Notes under the pieces: generated by a model | The model's database searches: none | The model's input: the letters and a program-made list of their open reading frames with translations, nothing else | Told to the model about the DNA's origin: nothing | Made by a program: the position numbers and the translations under genes | Part shown: positions 48,728-56,968 of the stretch, piece by piece | Position numbering within the stretch: position 1 is the first letter of the stretch | Layout of the letters: each line of letters opens with the position of its first letter | Origin: a virus | DNA length: 64,000 nucleotides | Strand: one strand, 5' to 3' | IMG/VR virus record: IMGVR_UViG_3300010413_000016 | Location: 1-64,000 of that record

Positions 48728-48813
48728 TGATCGTAGTAGTTAACATTGTAATAGTAGGAATTGGTGTTCTTGTTGGAACGATTTTTGCTGTAACCTTTCC
48801 AATTTGTGAGTGA
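48727..48813 (+). CDS. 28-residue membrane peptide
   Basis: MIVVVNIVIVGIGVLVGTIF, then AVTFPICE: one hydrophobic span. It overlaps the previous stop by one base and ends 6 bases before the next ATG, so it fits the packed operon. No SD of its own; coupling expected. Confidence 0.5.
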   Translation: MIVVVNIVIVGIGVLVGTIFAVTFPICE

Positions 48814-48819
48814 TTGTAA

Positions 48820-49191
48820 ATGAAAAAACAATATGATTACATTGAAGGCCAGACAATCGAAGTTAAGACAGATGTGAATGGTTCGATTTCATTTGAAATA
48901 ACGACAATGCTTGGTGATACCTATCCTGTAACATTATCATCAGAAGACGCGTCAGAACTAGTTGAAGAGCTTTCTGAAGAATTGTTACCTTGGAGACCAA
49001 TCGAAACAGCACCAACTGATACGAAAACAATGTTTGTCGTAATTGCGTTGGGTGTAAAACCTGTAGGAACGTTCCCATACGATTCCGATCCATATTGTGT
49101 GTGGCACCATGATGGTGTCTTCGTAAGATGGCCACACGACTTCCCACCGACGCACTGGTTACCACTACCTCCAAAAACAAGAAAGAAATAA
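48820..49191 (+). CDS. DUF551-like protein
   Basis: 123 aa. The C-terminal half has the DUF551 pattern: LLPWRPIETAPTD...WHHDGVFV...PTHWLPLPP, common in phage and prophage proteins of unknown role. The N-terminal 60 residues are a separate beta-rich segment. A weak SD precedes the ATG. Confidence 0.75.
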   Translation: MKKQYDYIEGQTIEVKTDVNGSISFEITTMLGDTYPVTLSSEDASELVEELSEELLPWRPIETAPTDTKTMFVVIALGVKPVGTFPYDSDPYCVWHHDGVFVRWPHDFPPTHWLPLPPKTRKK

Positions 49192-49202
49192 GGATCAAAT
49201 AT

Positions 49203-49763
49203 ATGGGCGCGTTACTGATATACATTTTGGTAGTTGCAATGTTTCCTCTATTAGGATACTTTTTCGATTATCGTAGTATGGGCCGAAAGGAAGAGTACAC
49301 TCGCAAAGTATTTAATGAATACTTCACTGTGGGACTAAAAATTGGTACAGTTATAACCATAATCTTAATTTGTGCATTGGTTTCATTGTCTGGCAAAGTT
49401 CTTAAATTTGGACCATCTGTTGATTGTGTTAAACAATCAACCAATATTCCGATCGTTTCTGTGTTCAGAGACAAATCTTATACCAGCAGTTTCATTTTAG
49501 GTACCGGTGGTGGTACGTCTGTAACAAAATACTATACGTACATCTCGTTACCTCAAGGACTAAAACTGATTGATTTTAGTGTCGCGACTACTTACATCGT
49601 CGAGGATGATGATGCCCCACACTTTGAACGATTCGACTACATGTGTCCAAAGACAGTGAAACATTGGTTACTATCAACACCACTTGAAATGAGATATAAC
49701 GTTGGCAAAGAAGGCAGACTGCATGTTCCACCTGGAACCATAATGCGTAGTTTCAAACTATAG
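49203..49763 (+). CDS. membrane-anchored hypothetical protein
   Basis: 186 aa. Two membrane spans (1-20 and about 40-62) and a beta-rich soluble domain of 120 residues. ATG 49203 follows AAGGATC; the longer frame from 49128 overlaps the previous gene and is rejected. Not recognised. Confidence 0.72.
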   Translation: MGALLIYILVVAMFPLLGYFFDYRSMGRKEEYTRKVFNEYFTVGLKIGTVITIILICALVSLSGKVLKFGPSVDCVKQSTNIPIVSVFRDKSYTSSFILGTGGGTSVTKYYTYISLPQGLKLIDFSVATTYIVEDDDAPHFERFDYMCPKTVKHWLLSTPLEMRYNVGKEGRLHVPPGTIMRSFKL

Positions 49764-49772
49764 GACAACGTT

Positions 49773-50006
49773 ATGGTAGCGAAAAAAGATGCACCAAAGC
49801 TAGACTTTGCTGGTGGTAAACTGGACATACTTGGACGGCAATTAATAATGGGCCAACAAGTTGCATTCAACCCGCCAAAATACAAAGGAATCACAATTGG
49901 CCACATTGCTGGATTTACCGAAAAGATGGTCCGTGTGAAATATCGGGATCATATGAATAGAATTAAGATAACGGTCGTATATGCAAGGGACTGTGCAATT
50001 CTTTAG
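49773..50006 (+). CDS. small beta-rich hypothetical protein
   Basis: 77 aa. The segment GQQVAFNPPKYKGITIGHIAGF...VRVKYRD looks like a small barrel (SH3/KOW-like), which might bind nucleic acid; weak evidence. SD AGGACA. Confidence 0.65.
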   Translation: MVAKKDAPKLDFAGGKLDILGRQLIMGQQVAFNPPKYKGITIGHIAGFTEKMVRVKYRDHMNRIKITVVYARDCAIL

Positions 50007-50018
50007 AAAGAGGTTCGA

Positions 50019-50282
50019 ATGAAGATAATTGAAGAACTCAATGACATTGAGGAACATGACGAATATGTTTTTAGGCTCGAAAGCAAAGAGTGTGCCGTTC
50101 GAGCGATCGCAGAACTTGGACGCCATGGGATAGTTGTTGGGGTCGGAAAGACTCCATCGCCTCATGTGTCAATCTTTACTCATGGATGGACAGGAAAATA
50201 TGAGGCAGTTATTGGCTACGCTCGGATGCTTCTTAAAGGTATTCCGTATTACGAAAACAACATATTGCGATTTAAACGATGA
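50019..50282 (+). CDS. small hypothetical protein
   Basis: 87 aa, alpha/beta; SD AGAGG; stop overlaps the next ATG. Not recognised. Confidence 0.68.
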   Translation: MKIIEELNDIEEHDEYVFRLESKECAVRAIAELGRHGIVVGVGKTPSPHVSIFTHGWTGKYEAVIGYARMLLKGIPYYENNILRFKR

Positions 50283-50536
50283 ACTGCAAAGTCCATCTCC
50301 GTAACATGACATCTGCTCGAATTTATCGCATGTCAGTCGCACACAGAAAAATTCAAGACATCATATACCGAGCTAAGCAGCACAATCAACAATCTCTAGC
50401 TGCCTTCCTTCATCTTGAGGGAGAATACATCTTGGAATATATTACATCAATGGCTAATGTACATCCTCTTGCGATTGCGATATGTGGACATGACGACGAG
50501 GCATTTCTCATGCCAGTTCAAGTGTGTGATGATTGA
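50279..50536 (+). CDS. small hypothetical protein
   Basis: 85 aa, N-terminal helix rich in R, K and H, hydrophobic end with CGHDDEAFLMP. Overlaps both neighbours. Not recognised. Confidence 0.65.
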   Translation: MNCKVHLRNMTSARIYRMSVAHRKIQDIIYRAKQHNQQSLAAFLHLEGEYILEYITSMANVHPLAIAICGHDDEAFLMPVQVCDD

Positions 50537-50738
50537 CGAAACGCTTTGGCGCCACCGCCTTCAAGTCAAACGAGAGATTATCGAAATATATGGTGACATA
50601 ATCACTGAGCTCCGTTTTGAGCTTACTGAGTTACAACAAAAGTATGATCAACAAGTCAAACACGCGCAAGATGCTGATCAGCGTCTTTTAGAATGTGAAT
50701 ATGACTTAGACAAGTTATCAGAAAAACTGAAAACATAA
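50529..50738 (+). CDS. small coiled-coil protein
   Basis: 69 aa, heptads throughout (ITELRFELTELQQKYDQQVK, ECEYDLDKLSEKLK). ATG 50529 overlaps the preceding stop by 8 bases; a longer frame from 50415 lies inside the previous gene and is rejected. Confidence 0.66.
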   Translation: MIDETLWRHRLQVKREIIEIYGDIITELRFELTELQQKYDQQVKHAQDADQRLLECEYDLDKLSEKLKT

Positions 50739-50758
50739 TACCCACAAAGAGATTCCAC

Positions 50759-51724
50759 ATGCATTTTACAGTTTTGGTTACTGGAGAGAATATTGGAGAG
50801 CAACTTGCTCCGTTTCAAGAGAACAACATGGGCGACTGTCCCAAACAGTACCTTGAATTCTTCAATGTAGAAGATGAGTATAGGAGCGAGTATGAGACGG
50901 GTTCATCAACAATGGTTGTTATGTCTGATGGCCGTCTTGTTTCTCAGTACGCAGTTCAGTTCTACGAACGCGGAGAGCTTGGTACTCGTTTTCATAAAAT
51001 TCCCGAAAACCTTGAGCAACGTGAAATTCCGCACACCGAACGGTATCCAACGTTTGGAGAATTTCTCGAATCTTGTCACGGATACGAAAAGGATAAAGAG
51101 ACTGGCAAGTATGGATACTGGGAAAATCCTAACGCAAAATGGGACTGGTATCAGCTTGGCGGCAGATGGTCTGGATTCCTTCAAATCAAACCAAACCCAG
51201 TCGGTGAAGTTTATCTTGGCGACAAGAGTCTAACATTTCCGAGGCGCACCGAAAAGGGGGAAGCGGACTCTGCACTTAAGAAAGATATTGACTTTCAAAA
51301 GATGCGAATGCAAGCAAAGGTGAAAGCTCACGAAGCGTATGATGAGTTTGAAGCCGCAATCGAAAAACACAATGTTACAGACTTTGGTGTTTCTCGTGAG
51401 CAATTTGATAAGATGCATTCGGGCCTCGGCAACAAAGAGCTCCGCGAACTTTGGTTTAATATACCGTTAAATCGAGCACTATCTAACGAACGAATTTGGA
51501 CAACTGATCCTGTCGAAGAATTCTTTATTTTTACAGGTGGTCGTGAAGCATTCGTTCAACATGCTATTGATACTTCATTTGTTCTCTACGCATTTCTTCA
51601 TGAAGGAAAGTGGTACGAAAAAAGCTTTGGAAAGAACGAAAAAGTATGGGACAGCAATTTCATGTTGTTGATTGATGCTCTGCCAGATGATACAAGGCTC
51701 TCTGTCGTAGACTGCCACATTTAA
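50759..51724 (+). CDS. conserved phage protein (WDWYQLGGRWSG family)
   Basis: 321 aa. It holds the signature WDWYQLGGRWSGFL and a C-terminal SNFMLLIDALPDDTRLSVVD, which I recognise from large hypothetical proteins of phages and some bacteria; no function is known. Two-domain layout with a charged helical middle (about 175-215). SD AGAGAT. Confidence 0.75.
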   Translation: MHFTVLVTGENIGEQLAPFQENNMGDCPKQYLEFFNVEDEYRSEYETGSSTMVVMSDGRLVSQYAVQFYERGELGTRFHKIPENLEQREIPHTERYPTFGEFLESCHGYEKDKETGKYGYWENPNAKWDWYQLGGRWSGFLQIKPNPVGEVYLGDKSLTFPRRTEKGEADSALKKDIDFQKMRMQAKVKAHEAYDEFEAAIEKHNVTDFGVSREQFDKMHSGLGNKELRELWFNIPLNRALSNERIWTTDPVEEFFIFTGGREAFVQHAIDTSFVLYAFLHEGKWYEKSFGKNEKVWDSNFMLLIDALPDDTRLSVVDCHI

Positions 51725-51741
51725 TATAATAGGAAAATAAC

Positions 51742-52635
51742 ATGGGAACAAGACACCTAATAGCTGTAGTAGCAGATGATGAATACAAGATTGCTCAATA
51801 TGGACAATGGGATGGATATCCTTCTGGTCAGGGAGTGGATATCCTCAAATTCCTTCACGAGACGAACATCGTCGAGTTTAAGAACACACTACGAAACGTC
51901 CGATGGATAACACAAGAAGAATGGGATGACATTATTGAAAACCACTCAGATGGTGGCAGTATTATATTTGGAAGCGACCATGCAAAATATTGGGAAACTC
52001 AGCTCAAACGGTTTAGTCGAGACACGGGATCAGATATTCTTGCAATGGTTCGTGATGGAGAAGCTACAACACTTCGCAACAACATTAGTTTTGCTGGAGA
52101 CTCTCTTTTTTGTGAGTATGCATATGTCATCGATCTCGATAATCTGACATTTGAAGTGTACGAAGGATTTAACAAAGAACCTATCACGCACGGTCGCTTC
52201 CTTTCCAGCGACGAAAGTCTCACTCACACGGATGGGTATGAACCCGTTAAACTGATCAAGACATATTCCCTCGTTGATCTTCCGTCAAAGGAACAATTCC
52301 TTGCTGACCTCGAGCCACCCGATGAAGATGGAGAGGACGAAGAAGATACGGGTGTAGAGCCTGTGAGACATAGTGTTTATAAAGTGACAACCGATGACTG
52401 GTATCCTTCATATAAACTTGCCAATGGGACATCGCTAGTCAAAGTCAGCTTTTTGCAACTTCTGCCTTCCAATGATCGATACAACTGGCGCGTGTGCGTA
52501 TGGGGAGCAGACGATTGTGGAATGGAAAAGGACTTTGGAGACAAACATACCGCATGGAGCTGTTATCTTGAAATAATTGGCCATGATGATGTCACAAGAG
52601 ATCTATTAACCAAAATTGGATTAGTATCAGCCTAA
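51742..52635 (+). CDS. conserved phage protein (MGTRHLI family)
   Basis: 297 aa. The start GTRHLIAVVADDEYKIAQYG and the motif QWDGYPSGQG define a widespread phage and bacterial family of unknown function, possibly related to N-terminal-nucleophile folds but unproven. The C-terminal 90 residues follow an acidic linker (PPDEDGEDEEDTG). SD AGGAAAA. Confidence 0.76.
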   Translation: MGTRHLIAVVADDEYKIAQYGQWDGYPSGQGVDILKFLHETNIVEFKNTLRNVRWITQEEWDDIIENHSDGGSIIFGSDHAKYWETQLKRFSRDTGSDILAMVRDGEATTLRNNISFAGDSLFCEYAYVIDLDNLTFEVYEGFNKEPITHGRFLSSDESLTHTDGYEPVKLIKTYSLVDLPSKEQFLADLEPPDEDGEDEEDTGVEPVRHSVYKVTTDDWYPSYKLANGTSLVKVSFLQLLPSNDRYNWRVCVWGADDCGMEKDFGDKHTAWSCYLEIIGHDDVTRDLLTKIGLVSA

Positions 52636-52641
52636 AAGGAA

Positions 52642-53271
52642 ATGACGATGTATTGCAATTGCCCGCTATCTTTTCCACGAATAACAACCAACCTTACGTT
52701 GGAGCAGACAACATGTCGGACCTGCGGTCGAGAAATCCGTTCCTCTTTGCCTTCTGGTGCAGTGACGAATGCAAGCCGTGTAATTAAAAAGATGAGCACA
52801 GAAGATGTTCTTCGTGGTGTTATTGTTGAGAAAAAGCCATGGGCCGCGAAGATGAAGACGGAAGATGTGTGGGTGCGCGAAGAAGGAATCGATTCTCTTG
52901 CCGCTGCTATCTTTCATGAGTATGAAATTGGTATAATTGATGTTGCGACGGTCAATTGGCAAGATTTTGACTGGGATTTCTTCAATCAATATGGTGGGAT
53001 TCCTGTTTCAGATGATGGAAAAGACAAATTCGAACGGTCCCCATCTTCACTCTCCTGCATGACAGAGCTACGCGAATCTCCTTTCTATTATTGGATAGGA
53101 GACAAGCACCCTCCTGTTCCTAACGATGTTGAATTTACTGCGAAGTTAAGATGTGGCGATATCCTCGTTGGGACTGCTTCAGAATTTGACTGGGAACACA
53201 ATGGTAGTAATGGTGATATTATCGCATTCCGACTAACTGGCAAAATTGTACCGAATATTGAGGAAGATTGA
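52642..53271 (+). CDS. hypothetical protein, paralog A
   Basis: 209 aa. A Cys-rich start (YCNC, TCRTCGR) suggests a zinc ribbon in the first 30 residues. The C-terminal part (DFDWDFFNQYGGIPV, SPFYYWIG, NGDIIAFRLTG) is shared with the next gene, so the two arose by duplication. SD AAGGAAA. Function unknown. Confidence 0.72.
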   Translation: MTMYCNCPLSFPRITTNLTLEQTTCRTCGREIRSSLPSGAVTNASRVIKKMSTEDVLRGVIVEKKPWAAKMKTEDVWVREEGIDSLAAAIFHEYEIGIIDVATVNWQDFDWDFFNQYGGIPVSDDGKDKFERSPSSLSCMTELRESPFYYWIGDKHPPVPNDVEFTAKLRCGDILVGTASEFDWEHNGSNGDIIAFRLTGKIVPNIEED

Positions 53272-53272
53272 T

Positions 53273-53833
53273 ATGAGAACAGTTCCCGATTTGGAACCAT
53301 GGGAAGTAATGAAAGCGGCAAGCGAAGGCAAGCGAATTGCATTCAAATGGCGAGAAGGGCCAGGAAACATTCCAGCAATTCAAGAGTGTAGCTACCCTCC
53401 TGCTTTTGACTGGCACCGTTGTGAATACTTCGTCATTGTTCCACCCAATAACCATTGGGACGAATTTGATTACGAGTTCTTCGACCTGTATGGTGGGCTA
53501 CCTGTAACGTATATCAGTGGTGGTCCAACGGAAGGAATAACCGATGGACGCAATCTTCATGGGCTGGACGATAATGCCGCTCTACGTCCCTCCCCATTCT
53601 ACTTCTGGGGTGGTGGTGCATGTCCCGTTCCGGAGAATGCTGAAGTCGATGTGCGGTATCGTGGAAGAGACACAGAGATTACTCTTGCTGGCAACTTGCA
53701 GTGGAGCCATTCCCCTTTTGACTCTCCTATGGATTCTTCGCTAAAAAGCGCACTTGGAGATATCATTGCATTCAGACTGACTGGCAATGTTGCAAGCTAT
53801 AAACAAGGAGACGTTGGTGAAAGCGCTATCTAA
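53273..53833 (+). CDS. hypothetical protein, paralog B
   Basis: 186 aa. Shares DEFDYEFFDLYGGLPV, SPFYFWGGG and LGDIIAFRLTG with paralog A but lacks the Cys-rich start. The N-terminal WEVMKAASEGKRIAFKWREG recalls phage DUF2829/MW1434-type proteins, which often sit in such small-gene clusters. ATG 53273 follows GAGGAAG. Confidence 0.72.
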   Translation: MRTVPDLEPWEVMKAASEGKRIAFKWREGPGNIPAIQECSYPPAFDWHRCEYFVIVPPNNHWDEFDYEFFDLYGGLPVTYISGGPTEGITDGRNLHGLDDNAALRPSPFYFWGGGACPVPENAEVDVRYRGRDTEITLAGNLQWSHSPFDSPMDSSLKSALGDIIAFRLTGNVASYKQGDVGESAI

Positions 53834-54428
53834 AAACTCAGAGATACTGGCACACTTACACTCACTGCATCGGAAGATCAAAGTAATCCGTTCCTCCCTT
53901 TTGATCAAAATCACCAAGCGCAAACAGCTTGAAGCTGAGCTATCACTGATCAAAAACCCCGCCATTGCTCATGAGTTGCGAGATCGAGCATATCAGTATC
54001 GTGGCTATTACGCTCAGATCAAGAACCCTCGGTACGCGTTGCTCGATCGCATCAAGGATAAGTTCAGATCCACACCGTCCAAACCAATGACAATACTTGA
54101 TCCTGTTGACGTTCGAGCGAAGAACAGACATGATTTCAAAGTAGCGTGGGCACAGCAAAAGGAGGTCATTAGAAATGGTGAGTCATCCTCTACGTCGAAC
54201 CAATTCAACGCGTTCACGTCTTCCGATCGGTACTTCCCTAAAATTCTTAGAGGACACCTCATATACGCATGGTCTGGAAGAATGCAATATCTTGATGAAG
54301 TGGAACATAACCTAACTCAAATCATTGAAAAGATTACGGCTCTGTTCCAAGCTGATAGTAATATCGAGATCACGCTTTCTGATCAAGAAATCGAAGTAAT
54401 ACAACAAGCAAATAACATTACACCCTAG
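53817..54428 (+). CDS. hypothetical helical protein
   Basis: 203 aa, mainly helical, basic in its first half. GTG 53817 with AAGGAG 6 bases before is preferred; an in-frame ATG further upstream lies inside paralog B. Not recognised. Confidence 0.7.
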   Translation: MKALSKNSEILAHLHSLHRKIKVIRSSLLIKITKRKQLEAELSLIKNPAIAHELRDRAYQYRGYYAQIKNPRYALLDRIKDKFRSTPSKPMTILDPVDVRAKNRHDFKVAWAQQKEVIRNGESSSTSNQFNAFTSSDRYFPKILRGHLIYAWSGRMQYLDEVEHNLTQIIEKITALFQADSNIEITLSDQEIEVIQQANNITP

Positions 54429-54440
54429 AAGGATATAAAA

Positions 54441-54773
54441 ATGAGCGAGCAATACCTGGTAGTACAGTCCGAATTTGATTATGCAGATGAGTTTGATGTG
54501 TACGGACTCTTCATTACAACAAAATCGGACTTTGATAAGATGATGGAAGAAGCGAAGAAGTACTTCGATGTGCATGGTGATTATGAAGGGTGGTTTGGTA
54601 CGAATGAGGCTATACTCATTGAATCGTTTGAGGACTATCAGGCAGGTCTGCACGTATCAGAAATTACAGAAGAGACATACCACACATTAAACAAAGCGCT
54701 AAATCCGTATTATAAAGGTGAGAGTAAACCCTTCTCATGTGGACGTTTTTTCTTCATCGAATTGGACGAGTAA
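54441..54773 (+). CDS. small acidic hypothetical protein
   Basis: 110 aa, acidic and aromatic (EFDYADEFDVYGLF, YFDVHGDYEGWFG). SD AGAAGGA. Last gene of the + strand before the convergent junction. Not recognised. Confidence 0.7.
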   Translation: MSEQYLVVQSEFDYADEFDVYGLFITTKSDFDKMMEEAKKYFDVHGDYEGWFGTNEAILIESFEDYQAGLHVSEITEETYHTLNKALNPYYKGESKPFSCGRFFFIELDE

Positions 54774-54781
54774 TCCCACAC

Positions 54782-54829
54782 TGGAGCTGGTTCACTCGAC
54801 ATTATCGTGTATTAAGTGAACCAGCTCCA
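54782..54829. terminator. 15-bp hairpin at the convergent junction
   Basis: Arms 54782-54796 and 54815-54829 (core GGAGCTGGTTCACT and its complement) with an 18-base loop, between the last + gene and the HNH stop (54792-54794, inside the stem). It can form in RNA from either strand; T tracts are weak. Confidence 0.7.
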
Positions 54830-55289
54830 CAAACTCTTTATAGCTCATATTCTGTTTCATTTTATTTACTCTCCACTGACATAACACTACATTACCTTCA
54901 ATATACCCCAAAGTGCTGTCAACGCGATCTAACGATAACGTCGTTGAGCTTTCGCCACATGTTGACATCGGTTCGCCAGTGTAAAAACACTTTCCGTCTT
55001 GAGCATCCCACATCTTTTCTATTTCTTCCAATGTTATGTTGAACTCAAGTCCTTTATATTTGGCTCGATTCTTTGCAGAGACAAAACGATATTGAATTGG
55101 ATTGTCCTTTACCCATTGGTTAAAATTCTTCTTTGCGTTAGTAATATACACTTGTTTATCTTCTTCAGATAATTGATGATACCGAGCCCTTGATTTTTTC
55201 TTGAGACATTCTTTACACGTCGATTTGCGTACGCCATAGAATTTTGATGGATCAGTCTCGCCACACGTGTTACATAGATGATTAGCCAT
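54792..55289 (-). CDS. HNH homing endonuclease
   Basis: 165 aa. An N-terminal zinc ribbon (CNTCGE, CKECLKKK), a basic helical region, then the HNH fold: GKCFYTGEPM, SLDRVDSTL, YIEGNVVLCQWRVNKMK. Free-standing HNH enzymes of this type are mobile in T4-like phages. SD AAGGAA before ATG (55289). It sits alone at the junction of the two transcription directions, with an odd homopolymer-rich region upstream. Confidence 0.88.
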   Translation of the reverse strand: MANHLCNTCGETDPSKFYGVRKSTCKECLKKKSRARYHQLSEEDKQVYITNAKKNFNQWVKDNPIQYRFVSAKNRAKYKGLEFNITLEEIEKMWDAQDGKCFYTGEPMSTCGESSTTLSLDRVDSTLGYIEGNVVLCQWRVNKMKQNMSYKEFVELVHLIHDNVE

Positions 55290-55472
55290 GGTTGGTTCCT
55301 TTTTGTATTATATAGGGAAACAAAAACTCATGGTTATTTTTGTGCCCTCCCATTTTCAGAACGATTTTTTTTTTTTAAAAATTTTTTCGCACCACGATTT
55401 TTCGATGGCGGGATATTTTCCGGGGGGGGGAGCAGAAACTCTAATCTAAGATCCATAATATTAACGGGAGAG

Positions 55473-55553
55473 ATGATTGTAGAAAATGTATGGGAACGTG
55501 TGGCGGAAATTGGCGGGCGATGTTTTCAGGGTGAAAAATTTGGTATACGTTGA
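55473..55553 (+). CDS. possible 26-residue peptide
   Basis: ATG with ACGGGAGAG directly upstream; MIVENVWERVAEIGGRCFQG and six more residues. No promoter is clear and the frame stays open upstream to 55278, crossing the homopolymers. Weak call. Confidence 0.25.
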   Translation: MIVENVWERVAEIGGRCFQGEKFGIR

Positions 55554-55609
55554 ACCTAGCAAAGAAGGGTATAATCGCCCATCGGTGTTCTTAGGGACCT
55601 GGCCTCTCG

Positions 55610-55638
55610 ATTTTACCAGATTCTATTTTCAAAGTCAA
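55610..55638 (-). promoter_or_regulatory. early promoter, no clear gene
   Basis: TTGACT (complement of 55633-55638), 17-base spacer, TAAAAT (complement of 55610-55615), pointing left into the homopolymer region. Confidence 0.6.
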
Positions 55639-55649
55639 CTGTTGACTTT
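55631..55649. repeat. palindrome with two divergent TTGACT boxes
   Basis: AAAGTCAAC-T-GTTGACTTT: perfect 9-base arms, each containing a -35 hexamer. Only the minus side has a -10 at the right distance. Confidence 0.8.
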
Positions 55650-55788
55650 TAGTTAGTGGGAGGAGCCGAGTCTCCTTCCACTCAGATCATAGCATTCATG
55701 TTGTCTTCTTCATCAAGATGGTGTACGACTTGCTACGTGACTTGTCTCCTCCCTATCAACTGTCGTGATTAGATTGATTGAAAGATAT

Positions 55789-55817
55789 ATTATCTCTCAC
55801 CCTAACTATGAAGTCAA
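55789..55817 (-). promoter_or_regulatory. early promoter, no clear gene
   Basis: TTGACT, 17 bases, GATAAT, right after the stop of the 32-residue peptide; followed by an SD-like GGGAGGAG but no good frame. Confidence 0.65.
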
Positions 55818-55916
55818 CTAGTACCCCATACCGACTGCAGCCACAGATGCTGCCATCAAGGTGATGATGGGAGTAACGATAACAACTGCCACAATGATGA
55901 TCACTTTCTGTTTCAT
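55818..55916 (-). CDS. 32-residue membrane peptide, paralog of 63828-63926
   Basis: MKQKVIIIVAVVIVTPIITL then a 12-residue end with VGMGY. One hydrophobic span after a charged start. The peptide at 63828 (MKEEVIIIAAVVVTTPTILA..., same GMGY end) is clearly related. GAGAGA SD about 6 bases before the ATG; own early promoter. Probably an early membrane-acting peptide. Confidence 0.65.
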   Translation of the reverse strand: MKQKVIIIVAVVIVTPIITLMAASVAAVGMGY

Positions 55917-55948
55917 CTCATCTCTCTTTTCTCTCAACTGTTGAAGCT

Positions 55949-55977
55949 ATTATAGCTCCAACAGTTGAAGAAGTCAA
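55949..55977 (-). promoter_or_regulatory. early promoter with -10 in an inverted repeat
   Basis: TTGACT, 17, TATAAT. Arms 55935-55948 and 55954-55967 pair in 13 of 14 positions around the -10. Confidence 0.85.
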
Positions 55978-55980
55978 CTG

Positions 55981-56316
55981 TTATTTTAATTCATACTTGC
56001 TAAACATATTGACGTCAATATCAGATGACAGAATTTGTTCAACTTCTTGTTTGATCTTGTTCATTCGTTTTGTGACAATGTCAACACTCACAGAACGTGA
56101 TTGATTGATATAGTAATCACTAGATTCAATATAGTTTAAATTGAATTGTTCTGTGAATTTGACGTCTGCATCATGAAAGTCAGACACAGTTGAATCTTCG
56201 TTCATAACAAAGATAATGAAGTCGTCATCAACACTACTGATGATACAGTTGTCTATGTTTGTATCAACTTCATGTTCAATAAACAGATAATTGAACGATA
56301 TGAATACTTTTTTCAT
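55981..56316 (-). CDS. early hypothetical protein
   Basis: 111 aa, acidic, alternating strands and helices; not recognised. ATG 56316 (MKKVFISFNY) has GAGAGATCAC before it; the longer frame to 56337 overlaps the leader and is rejected. Confidence 0.7.
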   Translation of the reverse strand: MKKVFISFNYLFIEHEVDTNIDNCIISSVDDDFIIFVMNEDSTVSDFHDADVKFTEQFNLNYIESSDYYINQSRSVSVDIVTKRMNKIKQEVEQILSSDIDVNMFSKYELK

Positions 56317-56346
56317 GTGATCTCTCAGTTCTCTCAACTCAGAGAT

Positions 56347-56375
56347 ACTATCTCATGATTCATGATTGAAGACAA
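56347..56375 (-). promoter_or_regulatory. early promoter
   Basis: TTGTCT, 17, GATAGT; GAGATA/TATCTC (56342-56354) is centred on the -10. Confidence 0.7.
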
Positions 56376-56418
56376 CAGATGGAGAGATTCAGATAATGAA
56401 TCTCTCCATCAACTGAAC

Positions 56419-56910
56419 TTATTTGCTCAGTTTCTTTTTGATGTTGTAGTGATATGTAGATGCACCTGCTTGAGTCATGTCAAGTTCTGCCATGAAACGA
56501 GTGATAACATCTTTTCTTGCAGGATGTTGACCATCAACTATCATACTGATGTATATTTCTTCTGCAATTTGTGACTTTGATACTTTCTTTTCTTTTTGTA
56601 CTTTGACCGTTTCTACTTTCGGCTTTGTATCTTTGATCTTACGAACTTTCTTCTGTTCAGTTATCTTTTCTTGTTGTGCAATAAATTCAACAATTTCCTT
56701 TTCAGTTTCAGTAACTGCATCTTCAACACTCAACATCTTACTGTCAACATGTGACATCATCCATTCTTGTTTGTATTCTTCTTTCCATTGTTTGAATGGA
56801 ATATAATCTTCAGAAGGAAATGATGCGGCTGCTTTCTCTTCTTTATACAGAGTCAGAAGTGAAATGTTATCCGGAAATTGTGATTCGATTTGATTGATTA
56901 CGTGTTGCAT
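56419..56910 (-). CDS. early protein with HPARKDVI domain, paralog 1
   Basis: 163 aa. N-terminal half: HVINQIESQFPDNISLLTLY; a charged Lys/Val-rich linker; C-terminal domain (about 115-163) GQHPARKDVITRFMAEL...GASTYHYNIKKKL. The gene at 59921 has the same order and the one at 61015 the same C-terminal domain. The domain is probably a small helical nucleic-acid binder (inference). ATG 56910 with GAGAGAGGA upstream. Confidence 0.75.
   Translation of the reverse strand: MQHVINQIESQFPDNISLLTLYKEEKAAASFPSEDYIPFKQWKEEYKQEWMMSHVDSKMLSVEDAVTETEKEIVEFIAQQEKITEQKKVRKIKDTKPKVETVKVQKEKKVSKSQIAEEIYISMIVDGQHPARKDVITRFMAELDMTQAGASTYHYNIKKKLSK
56450..56547 (-). repeat. 98-base identical repeat, copy 1
   Basis: Identical to 61046-61143; covers the coding sequence of the shared domain. 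Confidence 0.92.
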
Positions 56911-56939
56911 GTTGTTTTCCTCTCTCAATTGTTGAATCT

Positions 56940-56968
56940 ATTATCTGTCCAGTTGGTCACTTTGTCAA
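56940..56968 (-). promoter_or_regulatory. early promoter
   Basis: TTGACA, 17, GATAAT; leader with GAGAGAGGA. Confidence 0.78.

Larger units (their letters stand above)
55290..55817. other. gene-poor region with homopolymers and promoters
   Basis: No convincing large gene. It holds T12 (55365-55376), A5, T6 and G9 (55422-55430) runs, a small + frame (55473-55553), two minus-strand promoters (55610-55638 and 55789-55817), a palindrome (55631-55649) and an 11-bp hairpin around 55656-55682 (AGTGGGAGGAG/CTCCTTCCACT with one wobble). RNA from the minus promoters would run over SD-like GGGAGGAG (about 55748-55755) with only very short frames after it. Confidence 0.6.

Noticed and set aside
55278-55553. 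91-residue + frame across the homopolymer region
   Set aside because: It depends on reading through T12 and G9 runs and begins inside the HNH leader; only the last 26 codons have an SD.
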